The notes: generated by a model from the sequence alone, not told the origin. A stretch of 64,000 bases of DNA from Litorimonas sp947503715 (GCF_050271975.1 NZ_CP189850.1:1674001-1738000), one strand, 5' to 3'; counted from the stretch's first letter, positions 42,729 through 51,592 are shown. A program made the numbers and translations.

Positions 42729-43955
42729 TTAGTCGATTGATTGCTCAATCTGACTAAGTCGCGCTTCCAATTCCTTGTTCCGCTCATTGAGCTGCGCGAT
42801 AAAGATATGCGCTTTCTCAAGCTCATTCAGGACATTCCCCATATGCTCCGTCAGGTTGATCGGCTCATCACGGCTTGTTGGCCCAACGGTTGGTAGGTGA
42901 CGTTTTGCGAACATCGCTGTGGCCTGTTCTTCCATCGTCGGCAGATCATAATCAGCATCAAATACGGCGTCACACCCTGCGGCACATGTCGGTCCGCCTG
43001 ATGTAATTGTGCCTAGAATGCGAAGGTTACCGGATGTGTCGAGAATGAAATCGCCGCCGACAGACGAGCCCGTATTGATACCCAAACCATTATCGGCGCG
43101 GTGGATGAACTCCCAAGGGGTATTGGCGCCTGTATCTGCTGTTTTGAAGATGAAATCACCACCCCCTGTTGATGCATCATTCATAGCCAACTCGCCATCA
43201 GCATTTCTAACTGAAAATTCCCACTGGGAATTCGTGGGTGTCGAAGCAGAGCCGCCATCCAGAAGGAGGGCGGCTTTATCAGCCGAGAAAGCTCTAACAT
43301 GTAGAGCCGCCTCAGCGGTTTGAATGCCCATACCGACCCGATTGTTGGCGCTGACCGTTAATGCGTTCGTATCAGCACCAGGAAAAATTCTGAAGGGTAA
43401 TTGGGATCCATTTGTTACATCCCGAATGAAGAAATTTGCTTCATTTGCTGCTATATCAAACGTTTGAGGCGTGAAACCAGATGACCCATCCTGCTCTAAC
43501 CTTAGAGTCGGTGAGTTTCCGCTTACGGCGTGAGCTTTTACAACGGGCGTAGCTGTACCAAACCCAACATCACCTGCGCTATCAACATAGAGGGAGTTCG
43601 TCGGCGCACCAGCATCAACGCGGAAAGGCACTCGCCCACCTGTCACATCTGTAACCGCAAAATAGTTGGCACCGCCATTATCGCTATCATTGACCGTGAT
43701 TTCCCAGTCATTCGCTGCAAAGCTTGCAGTCGCGCTCGTATCATCAAATTTAATACGAAGATTATTTTCTTTCAAACGAATGGTGTCGAAGCCGAAACTC
43801 TCGCCATTTACACAGTCATTTCCGACGCAAAGGCTAGATTGGATGATAACATCATCAGCTTGCACGATATCCGCGACGGCCGAGATACCAGTCATGGCGG
43901 GCGCAGCGAGTAAGAGAGCTGCGAGAGAAACTCTAATATGTTTAGTATAAGTCAT
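42729..43955 (-). CDS. Secreted beta-repeat/coiled-coil protein (module 1, large)
   Basis: A 408-residue exported protein: signal peptide, a conserved CVGNDCVNGESFGFDTIRL block near residue 42, repeated beta-rich segments of the sort seen in tail-fibre-like proteins (VGFGTATP, VGMGIQTAEAALHV), a CAAGCDAVFDADY block near 325, and a C-terminal coiled coil (NVLNELEKAHIFIAQLNERNKELE). It lacks the peptidase S74 chaperone. A paralogue lies at 44633-45907. It overlaps its small partner by one base. Function unknown; a trimeric surface fibre is a reasonable guess. Confidence 0.75.
   Translation of the reverse strand: MTYTKHIRVSLAALLLAAPAMTGISAVADIVQADDVIIQSSLCVGNDCVNGESFGFDTIRLKENNLRIKFDDTSATASFAANDWEITVNDSDNGGANYFAVTDVTGGRVPFRVDAGAPTNSLYVDSAGDVGFGTATPVVKAHAVSGNSPTLRLEQDGSSGFTPQTFDIAANEANFFIRDVTNGSQLPFRIFPGADTNALTVSANNRVGMGIQTAEAALHVRAFSADKAALLLDGGSASTPTNSQWEFSVRNADGELAMNDASTGGGDFIFKTADTGANTPWEFIHRADNGLGINTGSSVGGDFILDTSGNLRILGTITSGGPTCAAGCDAVFDADYDLPTMEEQATAMFAKRHLPTVGPTSRDEPINLTEHMGNVLNELEKAHIFIAQLNERNKELEARLSQIEQSID
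42784..42857. repeat. 74-base direct repeat, copy 1
   Basis: Identical, base for base, to 44754-44827. It encodes the coiled-coil region (EHMGNVLNELEKAHIFIAQL) of the two large module proteins. Perfect identity amid divergent flanks suggests recent duplication or gene conversion. Confidence 0.9.
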
Positions 43956-44395
43956 TAGTTCGCACCCCCATCAGAATCATCTTCGACTGTTCCGTCCGGT
44001 ATTTGAACGACGCCGCCTATGACGCGGAAGGATCCGGTCTCGGTCACAGTGCGATTTATGAATTCAGGTTCCGCCGTGTCGCGGCCATTATTAAAGCCGA
44101 ATTGCGGATTACGGATACGCTCTGTCGTCGCTCCTGTCAGTTGCCATGTGTAAGTGCCGTCAGCCATGCTCGTATATTCGCTAAGCGTAACAGAGGGCGC
44201 CCCGAAACTGGACTGTTTCTGTGCGGAAAAGCCGTCGGGACCGGACACGGAAAGTGTCATATTCGATATGCCGGAAGAACTTGGCTGAACAGAGAGTGTG
44301 CCTGCGGAGACGATAGCGTCACCTGCAGAGGCGGGACTGGCCAGAAGGCACAAACCGGCCCCCATAGCGAGTAATGGAAGTTTTTTAGATGTCAT
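43955..44395 (-). CDS. Small secreted partner protein (module 1)
   Basis: A 146-residue secreted protein: signal peptide ending LLASPASAG, then a compact beta-rich domain (TLSVSGPDGF, TYTWQLTG) and a Gly/Asp-rich end. Paralogue of the protein at 45904-46341 (shared IVSAGTLSV/VVSGGTLTV, YTWQLTGAT/YRWQLSGST and FRVIGGVVQIPDG/FRVIDGVAQMPKN). Its TAA overlaps the start of the large protein (TAATG). AAGGGG precedes the ATG. No known family; a subunit or chaperone of the large protein is likely by context. Confidence 0.75.
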   Translation of the reverse strand: MTSKKLPLLAMGAGLCLLASPASAGDAIVSAGTLSVQPSSSGISNMTLSVSGPDGFSAQKQSSFGAPSVTLSEYTSMADGTYTWQLTGATTERIRNPQFGFNNGRDTAEPEFINRTVTETGSFRVIGGVVQIPDGTVEDDSDGGAN

Positions 44396-44400
44396 ATTGT

Positions 44401-44519
44401 GCCCCTTAAACGAGCTTGAGAAAGCCGTTTTGAAATGAGTTTAGGGGTAGCGCTCGTCTAATTTCGCCCCGAAACCAATTTTTTCATATATAAAAATTCG
44501 GAAAAGTAAAGCCGCCGGC
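44401..44519 (-). promoter_or_regulatory. Conserved upstream block of module 1
   Basis: The stretch shares several blocks, in the same order, with 46346-46478 upstream of module 2: on the plus strand GCCCC..AAACGAGCTT, CGCTCGTC, ATTTC(C)GCCC and GAAAAGTAAA. It probably contains the promoter and 5' leader. Their retention in both copies while neighbouring bases differ suggests a regulatory role. Confidence 0.55.
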
Positions 44520-44562
44520 AATTATTCAATCTCAGCATGTACTGAGATAAATTAAACCCTTC

Positions 44563-44597
44563 AAAGAAAAAGCCCGATGCGATGACGCTTCGGGCTT
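44563..44597 (-). terminator. Terminator of module 2 (minus strand)
   Basis: On the minus strand AAGCCCGAAGCG pairs with CGCATCGGGCTT (one mismatch) around TCAT, followed by TTTCTTTG. It lies about 35 bases after the stop of the 44633-45907 gene; the plus strand also has a T-run (44602-44610), so it could work both ways. Confidence 0.8.
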
Positions 44598-44632
44598 AAG
44601 ATTTTTTTTTGAGTTCCTATGGCTGAAGCGAC

Positions 44633-45907
44633 TTATTTCATTGAGGCTTCAAGTTGCTCCAACCGGGCTTCAAGTGCCGCGTTACTCGCAATGAGTTCGG
44701 CTTGAAGCGCTTGTTTGCTTTCAACCAATTCGACCTCTAGCGCCTTATTTCGTTCATTGAGCTGCGCGATAAAGATATGCGCTTTCTCAAGCTCATTCAG
44801 GACATTCCCCATATGCTCCGTCAGGTTAATCGGCTGATCCGGACTTGTCGGGCCAACAGTCGGGAGGTGGCGCGCGGCGAACATGGACTCGGCTTGTTCC
44901 TCCATCGTCGGAAGGGCGTAGTCCGCATCAAAGACTGCGTCACATCCTGCGGCGCAGGTTGGACCACCTGATGTAATCGTGCCAGTTACGCGTAGGTCGC
45001 CCGTATCGCTGAGAATAAACTCGCCGCCGGGCGTCGTGGCAATATTAATGCCCAGGCCGTTATCAACACGATGTACGAACTCCCACGGATTGTTCTCAAG
45101 CGCGTCTGCCGTCTTGAACCTGAAATCGGCACCAGTTGTGCTGATATCATCAATATCGAATTCTCCGTCAGTTTCTCCAACAAGTATATCCCATTCCGCG
45201 ACTGCGGCGTGTTCAATTCTGATGCCGACATTAGATCCGAAATCCCGGATGTGAAGAGAGGCATCAGGATTCGCAGAGCCCATTCCGATCCGACTGTCAT
45301 CGTTGATAAAGAGCGCATTCGTGTCTGCGCCGGGTTGAATTCTCAACGGCAGTCTTGACCCGTTCGAAGCATCCCGGATGAAGAAATTTGTCTCATTACC
45401 CGCAAGATCCCAAATTTGCGGTGCGAACCCGGAAGATCCGTTCTGTTCTAAACGCAGAGTAGGCGTGTCGCCATCAACAGAGTGAATCTCAGTAGTGGGA
45501 GTCGCCGTTCCAAGGCCTAATCGTCCACCATCATCAATTCTGAGCGCATTTTGGGGCGCGTTGGCTTCGACAAGGAACGGCATTCTATCTCTATCGTCAT
45601 CTTGTATCGCAAAATATGATCCGCCGCCATTGGCGCTGCTATTAGCCACCAAAGTCCAATCGGTTCTTGGGAAGCTGGCCGTTGAGCTCGTATCAGTGAA
45701 GTTAATTCGCGTATTGTTCTCTTTTAAGCGGAGTGTATCGAAACTGAAGCTTTCGCCATTTACGCAGTCAGTACCAATGCATGTGCTACCATCGACGATC
45801 AAATCGTCATTAATGACCTGATCGGCTACTGCAAGTTGTGGAAGTGAAACGGGAGCCGCCAGAATTATCGCGGCCATTGAGACTCTTACAAGTTTTGAAT
45901 AAGTCAT
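44633..45907 (-). CDS. Secreted beta-repeat/coiled-coil protein (module 2, large)
   Basis: A 424-residue paralogue of the 42729-43955 protein, with the same order: signal peptide, CIGTDCVNGESFSFDTLRL block, beta-repeats (LGLGTATP, IGMGSANPDASLHI), CAAGCDAVFDADY block and a C-terminal coiled coil that is about 15 residues longer (extra KQALQAELIASNAALEARLEQL heptads). The last 100 residues are nearly identical in the two paralogues. Its start overlaps the small partner by 4 bases. Surface-located by signal peptide; function unknown. Confidence 0.75.
   Translation of the reverse strand: MTYSKLVRVSMAAIILAAPVSLPQLAVADQVINDDLIVDGSTCIGTDCVNGESFSFDTLRLKENNTRINFTDTSSTASFPRTDWTLVANSSANGGGSYFAIQDDDRDRMPFLVEANAPQNALRIDDGGRLGLGTATPTTEIHSVDGDTPTLRLEQNGSSGFAPQIWDLAGNETNFFIRDASNGSRLPLRIQPGADTNALFINDDSRIGMGSANPDASLHIRDFGSNVGIRIEHAAVAEWDILVGETDGEFDIDDISTTGADFRFKTADALENNPWEFVHRVDNGLGINIATTPGGEFILSDTGDLRVTGTITSGGPTCAAGCDAVFDADYALPTMEEQAESMFAARHLPTVGPTSPDQPINLTEHMGNVLNELEKAHIFIAQLNERNKALEVELVESKQALQAELIASNAALEARLEQLEASMK
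44754..44827. repeat. 74-base direct repeat, copy 2
   Basis: Identical to 42784-42857, in the same orientation and the same position within the coding sequence of the second large module protein. Confidence 0.9.
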
Positions 45908-46341
45908 TTGCCGCCTCCTGAATCTTTTTCCTCATCATTTTTGGGCATTTGCGCCACGCCGTCTATGACGCGGAATAAGCCTGATTCATCGAAGTTACGG
46001 TTTATAAAATCGGGCCGTTTCTCCTCTCGTCCATTGAAAAAGTCGGGCTTTGGATTCCGCATTTTTTCCTGTGTGGACCCTGATAATTGCCATCTATAGA
46101 TGCCGTCTTCGATCCCTTTTTCTCCGACGAGGCGGACGATGGGTACGGTTTTGACAGATTTCGCATCTGCGTAAAAGCCGTGAGGTCCAACGACAGTCAG
46201 TGTGTAGTTAAATGCATTTGGGACCTCCGTTTTCACGGTAAGTGTCCCGCCCGAGACGACGGCTTCTCCTGCCAAGGCTGGATTGGCAAAGAGCCAAAGA
46301 CTCGCCCCCACTGCCAAAAGTGATAATTTTCGTAATGTCAT
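45904..46341 (-). CDS. Small secreted partner protein (module 2)
   Basis: A 145-residue paralogue of the 43955-44395 protein, with signal peptide ending FANPALAG and the same beta-rich core. The ATG at 46341 is chosen because the paralogue starts at the same place (MTLRKLSLLAVGA versus MTSKKLPLLAMGA) and the upstream context is conserved; the longer frame to 46422 would enter the shared upstream block. Overlaps the large partner by 4 bases (ATGA). Function unknown. Confidence 0.75.
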   Translation of the reverse strand: MTLRKLSLLAVGASLWLFANPALAGEAVVSGGTLTVKTEVPNAFNYTLTVVGPHGFYADAKSVKTVPIVRLVGEKGIEDGIYRWQLSGSTQEKMRNPKPDFFNGREEKRPDFINRNFDESGLFRVIDGVAQMPKNDEEKDSGGGK

Positions 46342-46345
46342 ACTG

Positions 46346-46478
46346 GCCCCAAAAACGAGCTTATTAAAAAGCTTCATTGCGTCAAAGAATTGGGGAAAAC
46401 GCTCGTCATGATTTCCGCCCAAAAATCATTCAACTTTCATTAACTATATTAATTCTCCAGAAAAGTAAAATTCACGGC
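46346..46478 (-). promoter_or_regulatory. Conserved upstream block of module 2
   Basis: Counterpart of 44401-44519, with the same ordered short blocks (GCCCC..AAACGAGCTT, CGCTCGTC, ATTTCCGCCC, GAAAAGTAAA). Likely promoter and leader of module 2. Confidence 0.55.
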
Positions 46479-46556
46479 AAAGTGGACGGGATTCCACAAG
46501 GAGACTTGCGCTTTTTGCAGGGGCTTGCCAGACTGGAAGAATACTAGGGGCAAAGT

Positions 46557-49500
46557 ATGTCGTCATTCATTCTGAAACGTTATCAGACACGGTTTCTTCT
46601 AAGCGCGCTCTTGCTTTGCGTTATTCTCTATCTCTTCTGGACCTCGTCCCGATATCCCTCACTCGGCGATAAAGCGCTCATGGGCGGGGCTATCCATCTT
46701 GAAGATCCGATGAGCTTTGAGGCGACTTTTAAGATCGAAGAAGGTTTTCCCGTTTGGAAGAAAATCAGCCTGACAACGCTGAACTGGTTGGAAACAAACC
46801 GCAAAGGCATGATTTTTGGCGTGATGCTCGGGACGGTTTTTCTGACGATGTTCCGCTATATTGCACGACTGAGTTTCCGGAACAGCTTTGCCAATAGTGC
46901 CTTAGGTCTTTTGATGGGGACACCTTTGGGCGTCTGCGTGAACTGTGCCGCGCCTATCGCAAAGGGCATGTATGATGGCGGGGTGCGGGCGGAAACGACG
47001 CTCTCGACAATGGTGGCGTCGCCGACATTGAATATCGTGGTGTTAAGTATGCTCTTCGCGCTGCTGCCCGCCTATATGGCGATTGGGAAAGTCGTGCTCT
47101 GCATTGCCGTTATTCTCCTGCTCATTCCACTACTTTGCAAATTATTGCCCATAGAGCAGTTGCAACTCGCCGAAGATCAACAGCGGAGTTGCGAGTGGTC
47201 GCCGGATATGGCCGCCCAACCCCGGGAGGCGTTAGGCGTTGCGTTTGTCGGATGGATCAAAAACATCGCGTCCGATTTTTGGTATATTTTCCGCCTTACG
47301 GTACCGCTGATGTTCTTGGCCGGGTTTCTGGGTGCAGTCGCCGCGACGCTCGTTCCGATAGAGAGTTTTTCAGGCTTTGGCTTTGGCATTATGGGCCTCA
47401 TGCTTGTCGCACTGTTAGGGCTGTTCCTGCCAGTACCGATAGCCTTTGACGTCGTCATTTGCGCCGCGCTTCTGGCGGCTGGTGTCCCGCCGGGTTACGT
47501 TATGGCACTGCTCTTCACGTTGGGTATTTTCTCAATCTATTCTGGGATCATTGTTTCGACGACCATCTCTATTCGTGCCGCCGTTTATATGTCCATTTTG
47601 GTTTGGTTTATTGGCGTCGGTGCGGGACTGGCGGCGCAAAACTGGCATGACTATAAAACAAAGTCGGCATTGGATATGCTTTTAAAAGGGGAGGTGTCAG
47701 AGACGCCAAACCCGGCAAAGACCGAATTAAGGTCAAGCTCTGCGTCTCTTCCGACTACCACAAGCACTGAAGACGTATCAGCGACTGTCACAGTGTCTGC
47801 AAAGCCTTTTGCGCCGAAATCACCTGCGGGCGATACGCTGTTCACCAAGCAGGAAGCCCACACTATCGGTTTGGACCAGCCAATTGAGTTTTCCTTCAAG
47901 GATATGTGGCCACCTTTCTGGGAGGGACGCGGCATTACGTCCGGCGATATAGACCGGGATGGTGATCTGGATATTGTCATCGCCTCTACCGAGGTGGGAT
48001 TTCGGATTTACGAGAATGACGGAACGGGACAATTTTCAAATTCCAGTCAACTGCCCAAAAATTTGGAGAGCTTGGATGTGTTCAACGCCGCTCTTGTCGA
48101 TCTCGATAATGATGGGTGGCTCGACCTATTCCTGACGACATATATGGCGGGCAATTACGTCATTCCAAATGTTGAGGGGGCGCTGGATTTTGGCGCGCTT
48201 CGCCCCGTGATAAACAGATCGGATACGCCCTTAACACTCTCTGCCAGTTTTGGTGATATTGACCGTGACGGAGACTTGGACCTCGCGGCAGGCAATTGGG
48301 CGGCGGGGTGGTATCGTCGTATCCCGGGGGAGGAGTCCCGTAACCGGATTATTCTCAATGATGAAGGCAAATTAAGCGGTTCACAATTTATGGAACTCGA
48401 CGGATTGCCTGGCGAGACCCTCACAATTCTCTTCTCCGATATTGATCGTGACGGGTACCAAGACTTACTCGTTGGGAATGACTTTGAGCTACCGGATTTT
48501 ATTTATAAAGGGCAGGGCGATGGGTCTCTGCGTAAGACGACCCGCGCCGATAACATCTTCCCGCATACAACGAACACGACCATGGCGATTAAATCGGATG
48601 ATTTGAACAACGACCTGATGCCGGAACTCTATTTCGCGCAAATCGCAGGGCGTGCGTCGGGCATTCAGGAACGGCTGAATATGTCCCCCATCCGCAATTA
48701 CTGTGACGGTATTTCGCGGGAGGCGGATCGCGAAATTTGCACACGCAATATGACCGTCAAACGCTGGTATAAATCCGGCAATAGTTTCGATCCAACCTAT
48801 GCCGGAAAATGCCAAGAGCTGGCTTCACCTGACCGCGAGGAGTGCCAAGCCATGCTCGTGAAAGACCTCGCCATTCAAGCGCGGGACGCGGGCATGTGCC
48901 GTCTCATTGCCCGCGATCAACCCGAAGCACGTGCTTTTTGCGATATCCACTTCAAACCCGTCCAAGACATCACCACGGAAGATGTCATGAAAGAAATCAT
49001 GCAGATAGACGCCCGCAACGTCCTGCTCTCCCGCGAAACTGACGGGACTTACACAGACACCGCTATCGCAACCGGATTGGAGGTTGGCGGCTGGAGTTGG
49101 GACACGAAAGTCGGCGATTATAATAATGATGAATGGCCGGACATGCTCATCGTCAACGGCACGTGGGTCCCGACAGAAGCGACGCCCGCCAATCTCTATT
49201 TCGAAAATCAGGGCGATGGAACGTTCGCGGAAAAAGCGATTGAAACAGGCGTGGAAGATTACCTGATGACGGCGGCTGCGACTCAAGCCGATTTGGATAA
49301 TGACGGGGATCTGGATATCGTCACTGTGCCCGTAAACGGTCCTCTACAAGTCTATTTAAATAATACGCAAGTCGGCAATTCAATCGCCTTTGAATTTGAT
49401 GACGCAATCGGGAACAGCTACGGTATCGGAAATCGCATCACCATTACTTACGGCGAGGGCAAACAGCAGGTGAGGGAGCTACAACTCGGCGGTGGCTTCA

Positions 49501-49652
49501 TGTCATTTGATGCCGCGATTGCCCATTTTGGTTTAGGTGAGCATGAGGTCGTCGAGCGTGTCACAGTGAATTGGGCCAATGGCGGACAATCCGTCATGAA
49601 CGGACCGCTCTCCTCCGGCAACCGCTATACGATCACCCGCCGTCCGCAATAG
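46557..49652 (+). CDS. Permease fused to FG-GAP/VCBS repeats and ASPIC/UnbV domain
   Basis: A 1031-residue fusion. Residues 1 to about 370 form a permease of the predicted ArsP/DUF318 type with 8-10 TM helices and the conserved CVNCAAPIAKGMYDGG motif (Cys126, Cys129). From about residue 430 come FG-GAP/VCBS-type repeats with Asp-rich calcium loops (GDIDRDGDLDIV, DLDNDGWLDLF, FSDIDRDGYQDLL, GDYNNDEWPDML, ADLDNDGDLDIV), which form a beta-propeller, presumably periplasmic. A Cys-rich insert lies at about 705-800, and the C-terminal 100 residues match the ASPIC/UnbV module (FGLGEHEVVERVTVNWANGG). Transport substrate and propeller ligand are unknown. Confidence 0.82.
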   Translation: MSSFILKRYQTRFLLSALLLCVILYLFWTSSRYPSLGDKALMGGAIHLEDPMSFEATFKIEEGFPVWKKISLTTLNWLETNRKGMIFGVMLGTVFLTMFRYIARLSFRNSFANSALGLLMGTPLGVCVNCAAPIAKGMYDGGVRAETTLSTMVASPTLNIVVLSMLFALLPAYMAIGKVVLCIAVILLLIPLLCKLLPIEQLQLAEDQQRSCEWSPDMAAQPREALGVAFVGWIKNIASDFWYIFRLTVPLMFLAGFLGAVAATLVPIESFSGFGFGIMGLMLVALLGLFLPVPIAFDVVICAALLAAGVPPGYVMALLFTLGIFSIYSGIIVSTTISIRAAVYMSILVWFIGVGAGLAAQNWHDYKTKSALDMLLKGEVSETPNPAKTELRSSSASLPTTTSTEDVSATVTVSAKPFAPKSPAGDTLFTKQEAHTIGLDQPIEFSFKDMWPPFWEGRGITSGDIDRDGDLDIVIASTEVGFRIYENDGTGQFSNSSQLPKNLESLDVFNAALVDLDNDGWLDLFLTTYMAGNYVIPNVEGALDFGALRPVINRSDTPLTLSASFGDIDRDGDLDLAAGNWAAGWYRRIPGEESRNRIILNDEGKLSGSQFMELDGLPGETLTILFSDIDRDGYQDLLVGNDFELPDFIYKGQGDGSLRKTTRADNIFPHTTNTTMAIKSDDLNNDLMPELYFAQIAGRASGIQERLNMSPIRNYCDGISREADREICTRNMTVKRWYKSGNSFDPTYAGKCQELASPDREECQAMLVKDLAIQARDAGMCRLIARDQPEARAFCDIHFKPVQDITTEDVMKEIMQIDARNVLLSRETDGTYTDTAIATGLEVGGWSWDTKVGDYNNDEWPDMLIVNGTWVPTEATPANLYFENQGDGTFAEKAIETGVEDYLMTAAATQADLDNDGDLDIVTVPVNGPLQVYLNNTQVGNSIAFEFDDAIGNSYGIGNRITITYGEGKQQVRELQLGGGFMSFDAAIAHFGLGEHEVVERVTVNWANGGQSVMNGPLSSGNRYTITRRPQ

Positions 49653-50730
49653 TGGCGGCGAGATCCCGCGACATCTCTTGCCCAGCATTGATTTGTGACG
49701 TTGTCATCCGTTCTGTCAGGCGATCCCGCACAGATGTTTCACCGGACGTCGCAGTCGCAAGGTTTAGCCACGCATAAGCGCTGACATAATCCTGCGGCGT
49801 GCCCCAGCCATTCATGTGAAGGTGACCCAGTACATATTGTGCGCGTGTGTCTCCGGCTTCCGCCGCGTTCTGCAGGGCGCGTTTTGTGAAGCCTTCTGTC
49901 GAGATAATCTTGAGAATATCTTGCGCATCGGGAAGTCCGGCGGAGGTTCGTGTGTTCCGCGTCTGCTCCGCGGCACGGCGATACAATTCATCCGCTTTGG
50001 CCTCATCCAAAGGCACACCCATAGCACTGCCATAAAGTGAGGCGAGGTTTCCCATGGCCTCAGTTGAACCCTGTTCGACCGCCAGTGTAAAAAGCTCTGC
50101 TGCTTTGCTCGGGTTTTTCTCAACACCTTCACCGCGCAGGATCATAACACCTAGATTATTCACGGCCCGGACATCGCCTAGTTTCGCCCCATATTCATAC
50201 CATTGCAGCGCTTTCGCAAAATCCTGCGGGAGAATCTCTCCCGTTTGATAGAGAACGCCGAGATTGGTGGCGCCCTCTGGGATGCCTGCCTCCGCGGCGG
50301 TTTTGTAATAGGTTGCAGCCGCTTCAGGTGGAATCTCGGTACCCAACCCTTTCTCAATCATTGTCCCCACGACCAATGTGGCGGGTCCATGTCCAGCGGC
50401 GCTGGCCTGATTGAAAAGAGCGAAGGCCGTTTCATAATCGCGTTCCGTTCCCAGACCTTCTGCGGTTAGTCCTGCGAGTGAAAATATGGCCTCGATAGAT
50501 CCGGTCTTGGCAGCTTCCGAATACCATTTGACGGCTTCAGCGTAATCCTGCGCAACACCTTGCCCTGTCTGATAGGCCGTCCCCAGTGAGACTTGCGCGC
50601 TTGCGTTTCCGTTCTCTGCGAGGAGCGTTATGTCTTTGAGAGAAAGCTCGGTCTGGGCGAAGCCTGTATGTGGTAAGGCCAGACATGCACCTGCCAAGAG
50701 CGTGAGCCAGAATTTAGTCAGATGTCGCAT
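49633..50730 (-). CDS. Sel1-repeat protein, exported
   Basis: A 365-residue protein with a signal peptide (LLAGACLALPHTGFAQ) and about eight Sel1 repeats (for example AQVSLGTAYQTGQGVAQDYA, AEAGIPEGATNLGVLYQTGE). The C-terminal module (AYAWLNLATATSGE ... MSRDLA) is shared with its neighbour. Likely periplasmic scaffold for protein contacts. The ATG at 50730 is chosen for the signal peptide; the frame continues to 50775. Overlaps the upstream Sel1 gene by 17 bases and the converging permease fusion by 20 bases. Confidence 0.85.
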   Translation of the reverse strand: MRHLTKFWLTLLAGACLALPHTGFAQTELSLKDITLLAENGNASAQVSLGTAYQTGQGVAQDYAEAVKWYSEAAKTGSIEAIFSLAGLTAEGLGTERDYETAFALFNQASAAGHGPATLVVGTMIEKGLGTEIPPEAAATYYKTAAEAGIPEGATNLGVLYQTGEILPQDFAKALQWYEYGAKLGDVRAVNNLGVMILRGEGVEKNPSKAAELFTLAVEQGSTEAMGNLASLYGSAMGVPLDEAKADELYRRAAEQTRNTRTSAGLPDAQDILKIISTEGFTKRALQNAAEAGDTRAQYVLGHLHMNGWGTPQDYVSAYAWLNLATATSGETSVRDRLTERMTTSQINAGQEMSRDLAATIADGG

Positions 50731-51592
50731 CGAAATTTGCCTGCCATTCGCGGGACATGGTTTGCGCGGTCTCAATCTGTTCCGGCGTCATGATTTGCGC
50801 CCAGACATCGCGTCTTTTGGCGGCTTCCGGGAAAGATTGCGCTGCGGCAAGGTTCGCCCACATATAGGCCGTCTCAATGTCGCGTTCCGTCCCCTGGCCA
50901 ACGCCATAAGCTTCACTAATCACATGTTGGGAATAAGGATGTCCGGCTTCTGCATCTTTCAGGACGAGGGCGAAGGCCTTGCTTGAATTTTGCTCAACAA
51001 TCTTTCCGTCGCGGTAGAGTAAACCTAAATAGGCTGACGGGCCGACCGCATCAGTCTCGGAGAGTTTAGCAAGTCGCGATACGCCTTCCTCATCCCCCAT
51101 CAAGGCCGCACGATAATAAAATCGTCCTGCCGCATCATAATCCTGCTCAACGGCTTTCCCATATTCATAGAGGAACCCCATCTGAATATTGGCACGAGCA
51201 TTGCCATCTTTTGCGGCGGCCAGCAGGTACTCGACCGCCTTATCCTCATCAGTCTCAACGCCTTGCCCGTTCAGGTAGCGCGTGCCCATCATGGAGAGGG
51301 CTTTTACATCGCCCTGTTCTGCGGCTTTGCCAAGCCAATTGACGCCTTCGGTTTCATCGACAATGCCCGCTTTGCCTGTGAGATAAAGTTCCGCCAACAT
51401 CATCTGTGCCGTGACATTGCCTGACTTCGCGTGCGGCTCAATGAGGGGGAGTGCTGTTCCGTAATTACCGTCTGCATAAGCGGCGACAGCCGTTGAGAAC
51501 GGTTGCTCAGGTGCCTTCGTCTCAGTTTCAGCAGAACAGGCAGCCAGTGTAACGGCCAGTGCTGCGGTAATGATATATGATGTGCGCCTCAT
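50714..51592 (-). CDS. Sel1-repeat lipoprotein
   Basis: A 292-residue lipoprotein: signal with lipobox LAACS (Cys19), followed by about six Sel1 repeats (AQMMLAELYLTGKAG, ALSMMGTRYLNGQGVETDED, ANIQMGFLYEYGKAVEQDYD) and the same C-terminal module as the next gene (AYMWANLAAAQSFPEAAKRR ... MTPEQIETAQTMSREW). Co-transcribed with the downstream paralogue; the two probably form partners at the envelope. Confidence 0.86.
   Translation of the reverse strand: MRRTSYIITAALAVTLAACSAETETKAPEQPFSTAVAAYADGNYGTALPLIEPHAKSGNVTAQMMLAELYLTGKAGIVDETEGVNWLGKAAEQGDVKALSMMGTRYLNGQGVETDEDKAVEYLLAAAKDGNARANIQMGFLYEYGKAVEQDYDAAGRFYYRAALMGDEEGVSRLAKLSETDAVGPSAYLGLLYRDGKIVEQNSSKAFALVLKDAEAGHPYSQHVISEAYGVGQGTERDIETAYMWANLAAAQSFPEAAKRRDVWAQIMTPEQIETAQTMSREWQANFDATSD

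Noticed and set aside
42729..45907. Prophage tail-fibre genes
   Set aside because: The proteins have Sec signal peptides, lack the S74 chaperone, and no other phage genes are near; the resemblance is limited to the beta-repeat style.
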